Shown here piece by piece: positions 36,903 to 42,844 of a stretch of 42,844 bases of DNA. The stretch is from the NCBI RefSeq assembly GCF_009765865.1, contig NZ_LMUQ01000037.1, forward strand, positions 31,759 to 74,602, read 5' to 3'. The notes below the pieces were generated by a model. It did not search any database. It saw only the letters and a list, made by a program, of their open reading frames with translations, and was not told where the DNA came from. The first letter of the stretch is position 1. Each line of letters begins with the position of its first letter. The stretch is from Acidisoma sp. L85. Its GTDB lineage: Bacteria > Pseudomonadota > Alphaproteobacteria > Acetobacterales > Acetobacteraceae. A program made the position numbers and the translations under genes.

Positions 36903-37068
36903 TGTGCCCTAGCCTCTGTTAGCTTGACCCGCTCAAGCCGGCGCGGTAATGCGCGCCTAAGGCGAAACTTTCGCTTTTTTGGTGAAGTCTTTCTTCTTGT
37001 CGTCAACGACTGTATCCACACTTCGATAGTAGCGTAACCAACCACCCACATTAGGGACCTGGATCGAC

Positions 37069-37581
37069 ATGAACATTAAGTTGCTGGGCGCATTTGCCGC
37101 CGTCGCGCTATTGGCCGCGTGCGCAAAGCCCGCCGCAACAGGCGTGTCCACCGGCGCAGGCGCCACCGCCATGACCTCCGGCCCCGCCCCGGGCAGCGAA
37201 GAGGACCTGGTCGCCAATGTCGGCGATCGCGTGTTCTACGGCTACAACCAGTCCTCCATCAGCGGCGAGTCTTCCACGACGCTCGATCACCAGGGCGCCT
37301 GGCTGGGCAAGTATCCGCAAATCGCAGTTCTGGTCGCCGGCAACTGTGACCAGCGCGGTACCGAGCAGTATAACCTCGGTCTCGGCCAGCGCCGCGCCGA
37401 TGCCGCCCGCGACTACCTTGTCTCCAAGGGCGTAGACGGCTCGCGCATCCAGACCATCAGCTATGGCAAGGACCGCCCGGTCGCCCAGGGCGACGACGAG
37501 CAGTCCTATCAACAGAACCGCAACGCGATCACCTCCGTGCAGGGCCACAATCCGCAGGAAGGCACCGGCGCCTCTTCCTAA
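37069..37581 (+). CDS. pal: Peptidoglycan-associated lipoprotein Pal
   Basis: The 170-residue outer-membrane lipoprotein starts at ATG 37069. The signal and lipobox end LLAAC with acceptor Cys18. An OmpA-like domain (about 60-160) binds peptidoglycan: NQSSISGESSTTLDHQGAWL, VLVAGNCDQRGTEQYNLGLG, QRRADAARDYLVSKGVDGSR. The NxDxRGTxEYN-type motif appears as NCDQRGTEQYN, with Cys in place of the usual His or Thr. Pal tethers the outer membrane at the division site with TolB and TolA. Confidence 0.96.
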   Translation: MNIKLLGAFAAVALLAACAKPAATGVSTGAGATAMTSGPAPGSEEDLVANVGDRVFYGYNQSSISGESSTTLDHQGAWLGKYPQIAVLVAGNCDQRGTEQYNLGLGQRRADAARDYLVSKGVDGSRIQTISYGKDRPVAQGDDEQSYQQNRNAITSVQGHNPQEGTGASS

Positions 37582-37630
37582 GGCAGCCGAGGCTCCCGGC
37601 GGGAGCGATCACGATCTGGTTTCGGGAGGG

Positions 37631-37662
37631 GCGGGCAGCGCAGGTTGCCCGCCTTTTCTTTT
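37631..37662 (+). terminator. Intrinsic terminator after pal
   Basis: GCGGGCA and TGCCCGC form a perfect 7-bp stem around an 8-base loop, followed by CTTTTCTTTT. It lies 50 bases after the pal stop and should end most pal transcripts before cpoB. Confidence 0.85.
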
Positions 37663-37801
37663 GAGGGCTTGGCGGAATCCGATTTGATGCGAGGTTCATG
37701 CCTCAGCAACGGGCTCGAAAACCTTGACAGCCAATGATAGTCTCGACAGATCGCGGGCGGGGTGCACCCGTCTATCCCGCTGGCCAAAGGATAAGCTCCC
37801 G

Positions 37802-38671
37802 ATGAAGACGACGCTGCTCGCTGGCCTTTCCGCGCTTGCGCTTTGCTGCACGGCCCTTGCCCCGGGTGCGGCGCAGGCCCAGAGCGCGGTACAGAGCCAG
37901 GAGGGCCTGACGCTGCAGAACGAAATCCTGGCGCTGCAGAACCAGATGCAGCAACTTCAGGGCCAGGTGCAGCAAGGCGGCCAGTCGGCGCCCGCACCCT
38001 CCTCGGGAGGCGGCTCCGATTCCGGGCCTTTGACCACACAGTTGCTGCAGCGGGTTGGCACGCTTGAGGACCAGGTACGCACGCTCAACGGCCAGGTTCA
38101 GCAGTTGCAGAATCAACTACAGACGCAGAATGCACAGCTTACCAAGCAGATGGGCGACCTCAGCTTCCAGGTTCAGAATGGGCAGAGCGGTGGCGGAGCA
38201 GCCGCGGCAGCCGCGGCGGGCGGTGCGGCGGCTGCAGCCTCGGCCCCGGCCGTGCCGAGCGCGCCACCAGCCGGGCCAGGGGCCGCCGCGACGCCCGAAT
38301 TGTTGCTGCAACAGGGCAATACCGCCCTGCACAACGCGCAGTTCCAGACCTCCGAGGGCATCGCACGCGAAATTCTCGCGAAGCACCGCAAGTCGCCGCG
38401 CGCCTATGACGCGCAATTCCTGCTCGCCCAGTCCCTGCAGGGCCAGAAGCGCTACCAGGAAGCGGCGATCGCCTTCGACGATACCTACAACATGAATCAC
38501 GCGGGGAAGCGGGCACCGAGCGCTCTGTTGGGGCTTTCCGCGACCCTGGCCGCGATCAACCAGAAGGCCGCCGCCTGCGACACTCTGAAGACGCTTAAGA
38601 CGCAGTTCCCCAATCCGCCGGGCTATCTGGCTTCGCCCATCGCCGCGCAGCACCGCAAACTCGGCTGCTGA
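37802..38671 (+). CDS. cpoB: Cell division coordinator CpoB (YbgF) / tol-pal TPR protein
   Basis: Start ATG 37802 (MKTTLLAGLSALALCCTALA), with AAGGATAAG upstream; a longer frame from 37724 has no signal-like start. The 289-residue protein has a Sec signal (cleavage near AQAQ, about residue 26) and a glutamine-rich coiled coil (about 35-125). An Ala/Pro linker separates this from three TPR-like repeats (EIL...YDAQFLLAQSLQGQKRYQEA). CpoB links peptidoglycan synthesis with outer-membrane constriction in the periplasm. It is always found next to pal. Confidence 0.93.
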   Translation: MKTTLLAGLSALALCCTALAPGAAQAQSAVQSQEGLTLQNEILALQNQMQQLQGQVQQGGQSAPAPSSGGGSDSGPLTTQLLQRVGTLEDQVRTLNGQVQQLQNQLQTQNAQLTKQMGDLSFQVQNGQSGGGAAAAAAAGGAAAAASAPAVPSAPPAGPGAAATPELLLQQGNTALHNAQFQTSEGIAREILAKHRKSPRAYDAQFLLAQSLQGQKRYQEAAIAFDDTYNMNHAGKRAPSALLGLSATLAAINQKAAACDTLKTLKTQFPNPPGYLASPIAAQHRKLGC

Positions 38672-38699
38672 TATCGTTGGGAGCCAAGCACCACGAGGG

Positions 38700-39959
38700 C
38701 TGGCGTCGGTCGCTGGGGCCGAATTCGCGGCATCGCTGGCGCCACTCGGACCCTTCGGCCGGGCGCCACGCCTCGGGCTTGCGGTGTCGGGTGGGGCGGA
38801 TAGCCTTGCTCTGGCCGTCCTAACCGCGGAGTGGATGGCGCCGCAGGGTGGGACGCTCTCCGCTTTTGTCGTCGATCATGGCTTGCGGCCGGAGGCTGGC
38901 GCTGAGGCTGAGGCTACCACCGCGACGCTTTCGCGTCTCAGCATCCCGGCGCGGATTCTGAAGCTCAAAGGGCTCGAACCTGGTCCCGGTTTGCCCGCAC
39001 GGGCGCGCGCCGCGCGCTACGCCGCGCTCCAGGCGGCTTGCCGAGCCGATGGTATCCTCGACCTGCTGCTCGGCCACCACGCGGGGGATCAGGCCGAGAC
39101 GGTGCTCATGAGGCGCGCCTCGGGCAGCGGACCAGCGGGTTTGGCGGCGATGGCCGCCTCTGTTCAGCTAGGCAATGTCAGACTCCTCCGCCCGCTGCTG
39201 ACGGTGCCGCCGGGGCGACTGCGCGCGACCTTGCGCGAACGCGGCATCGGCTGGGCGGAGGACCCCACCAACAGCGATCGGCACTATCTGCGGCCCAGGC
39301 TGCGCGCGATGCGGTCGGATCCGGAGGGCGTAGGTGCCGAGACACTCAAGCTTTGTGAGGGCGCTTTCGCAGGTGGCCGAGAGAGGCGCACGGAGGAAAC
39401 GCACACGGCACAGTGGCTCGCCAGCCATGCCACGATCCGGCCCGAGGGATTCGCGATCCTGCCCGCCGGTCCCTGGCCCGCCAACGCCCTGGCCGCGGTG
39501 TTGCGGATCTGCGTCGGAGGGCTCTACGCACCCGCAACTCAGCCCGTCGCGGCCCTGGCTGCCGCGCCCCAGGCCGCTTGTCTGGGCGGCGCGCGACTTG
39601 TGCCGGCGGGGCGCATGGGACCCGGCTTCCTCGTGCTGCGGGAGGCCGCCGCCATGGCGCCACCGGTTCCCGCCACCGCTGGCGCTGCCTGGGACGACAG
39701 GTTCCGGCGGATCGCCGAGGATGCCGCACTGCCGATGGAGACGATCGGCGCGCTCGGAAAGGATGCCGTGCGTTTCCGGCGTTTGAGCGAACTCCCCGCC
39801 GTTTTGCTTGCAACTCTGCCCGCTTTCCGTCACGACGGGGTCGTGGTCGCGGTCCCCGCGCTCGGCTGGTCCGCTGCGCCAGCGCCACAGGGAAGGCGGC
39901 TGGTCTTCGCGCCGGCCCAGCCAGTGGCGGGAGCAGCCTTTAGCCATGCCATGATGTAG
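38700..39959 (+). CDS. tilS: tRNA(Ile)-lysidine synthase TilS (start codon uncertain)
   Basis: TilS puts lysidine on C34 of tRNA-Ile2 so that it reads AUA. The PP-loop signature SGGADS starts one residue after GTG 38784, so that start would remove the strand before the loop. The frame is open back into cpoB and reads EFAASLAPLGPFGRAPRLGL, like TilS N-termini of relatives. It has no ATG, GTG or TTG. CTG at 38700 is used here as the best candidate; CTG 38736 is another. Other blocks are VVDHGLRPEAGAEAEA, LLGHHAGDQAETVLMRRASG and WAEDPTNSDRHYLRPRLR. The C-terminal part is weakly conserved. An N-terminal base-count error is a possible alternative. Confidence 0.85.
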   Translation: MASVAGAEFAASLAPLGPFGRAPRLGLAVSGGADSLALAVLTAEWMAPQGGTLSAFVVDHGLRPEAGAEAEATTATLSRLSIPARILKLKGLEPGPGLPARARAARYAALQAACRADGILDLLLGHHAGDQAETVLMRRASGSGPAGLAAMAASVQLGNVRLLRPLLTVPPGRLRATLRERGIGWAEDPTNSDRHYLRPRLRAMRSDPEGVGAETLKLCEGAFAGGRERRTEETHTAQWLASHATIRPEGFAILPAGPWPANALAAVLRICVGGLYAPATQPVAALAAAPQAACLGGARLVPAGRMGPGFLVLREAAAMAPPVPATAGAAWDDRFRRIAEDAALPMETIGALGKDAVRFRRLSELPAVLLATLPAFRHDGVVVAVPALGWSAAPAPQGRRLVFAPAQPVAGAAFSHAMM

Positions 39960-40056
39960 ACGCATGGTCTAAGAAGATTCGTGCTGTGCTTCCGGGGATG
40001 CAGCGAAGTCCAAGACGTCCTATGTTAGGATGACGATGTGCAAAACCATGCGATTT

Positions 40057-40072
40057 GCCCTTGCATTAGGGC
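40057..40072. promoter_or_regulatory. Small hairpin in the ftsH upstream region
   Basis: GCCCT-TGCATT-AGGGC forms a perfect 5-bp stem about 104 bases before the ftsH start. A second foldback (CCTCC-TGAG-GGAGG) lies near 40099-40113. They may belong to a structured leader; no riboswitch class is recognised. Confidence 0.3.
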
Positions 40073-40175
40073 AGCGGAAACCCGGACCATCGGGAGGATA
40101 CCCTCCTGAGGGAGGCCTGGACGGCGGCGGCCAACGCCCGATCCTTGCACTAGCGGCCAGGAACTGGATGTCGTG

Positions 40176-42095
<1,920 letters not shown>

Positions 42096-42096
42096 A

Positions 42097-42546
42097 TCAG
42101 TAGCCCCGGGGCTGGCCAGGCGTTAGCCCCGTCTTCCTATTCCGCCGGGGCGAGTTCTGTCGCGAAGTTGGCCCTGGGCGCGGCGCAACAGGGAACTGAG
42201 GACGGCGTGGCGGCCCGGCGGAGTTTGGATCCGCCGCAGTATCGTCATCTTCCCGATTCAAAGCCCTAGTCGCAGCGAAGAAAGTTGCGGCCAAGCTCGC
42301 GACGATGGCGACCCCGGTGAGCACCGACCCAACGATAGCGGCCGTCGCGATCACGCCGTCTTTCTGTTCAGGCGGGGTCACGGTGCTGTCCTTCGCGCTG
42401 CGAGGAGGATAGGGCCGACGCCCGCTGGAGGGCGACGTCGCGCCAGCTCCGAGGCTGGGCACGAGTTCGAATGGTGGAGGCGAGGGATCCGACAATCGTT
42501 GCCCAGCTTGCGAACCCCAGCGATTGGTTTGATCGATTCTTTGCAT
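42097..42546 (-). CDS. Hypothetical single-pass membrane protein, 149 aa
   Basis: The start is ATG 42546 (MQRIDQTNRW), since GGAGAAG lies 5-8 nt upstream inside the alternative ATG at 42558. A Pro/Ser-rich N-terminal half (about 1-65) leads to one clear membrane helix (VIATAAIVGSVLTGVAIVAS, LAATFFAATRAL). The C-terminus is polar and Pro/Arg-rich (RREDDD, then PRRPQFPVAPRPGPTSRQ). Both ends look disordered. It is convergent with ftsH, with only one base between the stops. No family is recognised. Confidence 0.6.
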   Translation of the reverse strand: MQRIDQTNRWGSQAGQRLSDPSPPPFELVPSLGAGATSPSSGRRPYPPRSAKDSTVTPPEQKDGVIATAAIVGSVLTGVAIVASLAATFFAATRALNREDDDTAADPNSAGPPRRPQFPVAPRPGPTSRQNSPRRNRKTGLTPGQPRGY

Positions 42547-42590
42547 GTGCTTCTCCATGATTGCGCGGCCGACCTACAGCAGCAGGATGA

Positions 42591-42844
<254 letters not shown>

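Overview
The window is about 43 kb of high-GC DNA from an alphaproteobacterium. I would place it in or near the Acetobacteraceae (Rhodospirillales side). The placement rests on gene order, not on a search: yebC-ruvC-ruvA-ruvB, a thioesterase, tolQ-tolR-tolA-tolB-pal-cpoB, then tilS-ftsH-folP, with a strongly proline-rich TolA. Most of the window is chromosomal housekeeping DNA. I found no prophage, intact insertion sequence, CRISPR array, rRNA or tRNA.

Layout. 1-2.0 kb: the N-terminal part of an AraC-type regulator cut by the left edge, a sparse stretch, and three small leftward genes. 2.0-4.8 kb: a small heat-shock protein overlapping a Lon protease. 5.1-8.2 kb: leftward LpxL-type acyltransferase, PhzF-like protein and membrane desaturase. 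8.4-9.4 kb: a divergent LacI-type regulator. 9.5-13.2 kb: MurJ, a PHB-depolymerase-like esterase and a broken lipase-like gene. 13.3-16.2 kb: aspS, a small Cys-rich lipoprotein and a frameshifted Uma2-family gene. 16.3-19.4 kb: a leftward trio (phytanoyl-CoA-dioxygenase-like, Gfo/Idh/MocA dehydrogenase, TIM-barrel isomerase) that looks like a small catabolic set. 20.0-24.9 kb: glgX and rnd, separated by a tandem duplication that made two small paralogous genes and left fragments of rnd and glgX between them. 24.9-28.1 kb: a coiled-coil protein, an Fsr-like exporter and der. 28.4-32.3 kb: lexA, yebC, ruvCAB. 32.5-38.7 kb: the complete Tol-Pal system. 38.7-42.8 kb: tilS, ftsH, a small membrane protein and the start of folP, which runs into a poorly determined G-rich contig end.

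How genes work together. RuvA/B/C process Holliday junctions next to the SOS repressor LexA. YbgC-TolQRAB-Pal-CpoB couple outer-membrane constriction to division. MurJ and LpxL serve the envelope. Hsp20 and Lon, with FtsH further away, serve protein quality control.

Unexplained structure. (1) A 762/770-bp tandem duplication spans the 3' end of glgX, a 94-codon gene and the 5' end of rnd; its junction can be read to the base. (2) Three copies of an 86-88 bp palindromic element with a three-stem fold potential lie between operons. (3) Two genes (Gfo/Idh and tilS) lack a standard start where homology demands one; the first has an ideal ribosome binding site before CTG. (4) TolB carries a twin-arginine-like signal. 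I did not find a convincing new multi-gene system; the duplicated small-gene pair is the best candidate for undescribed biology.
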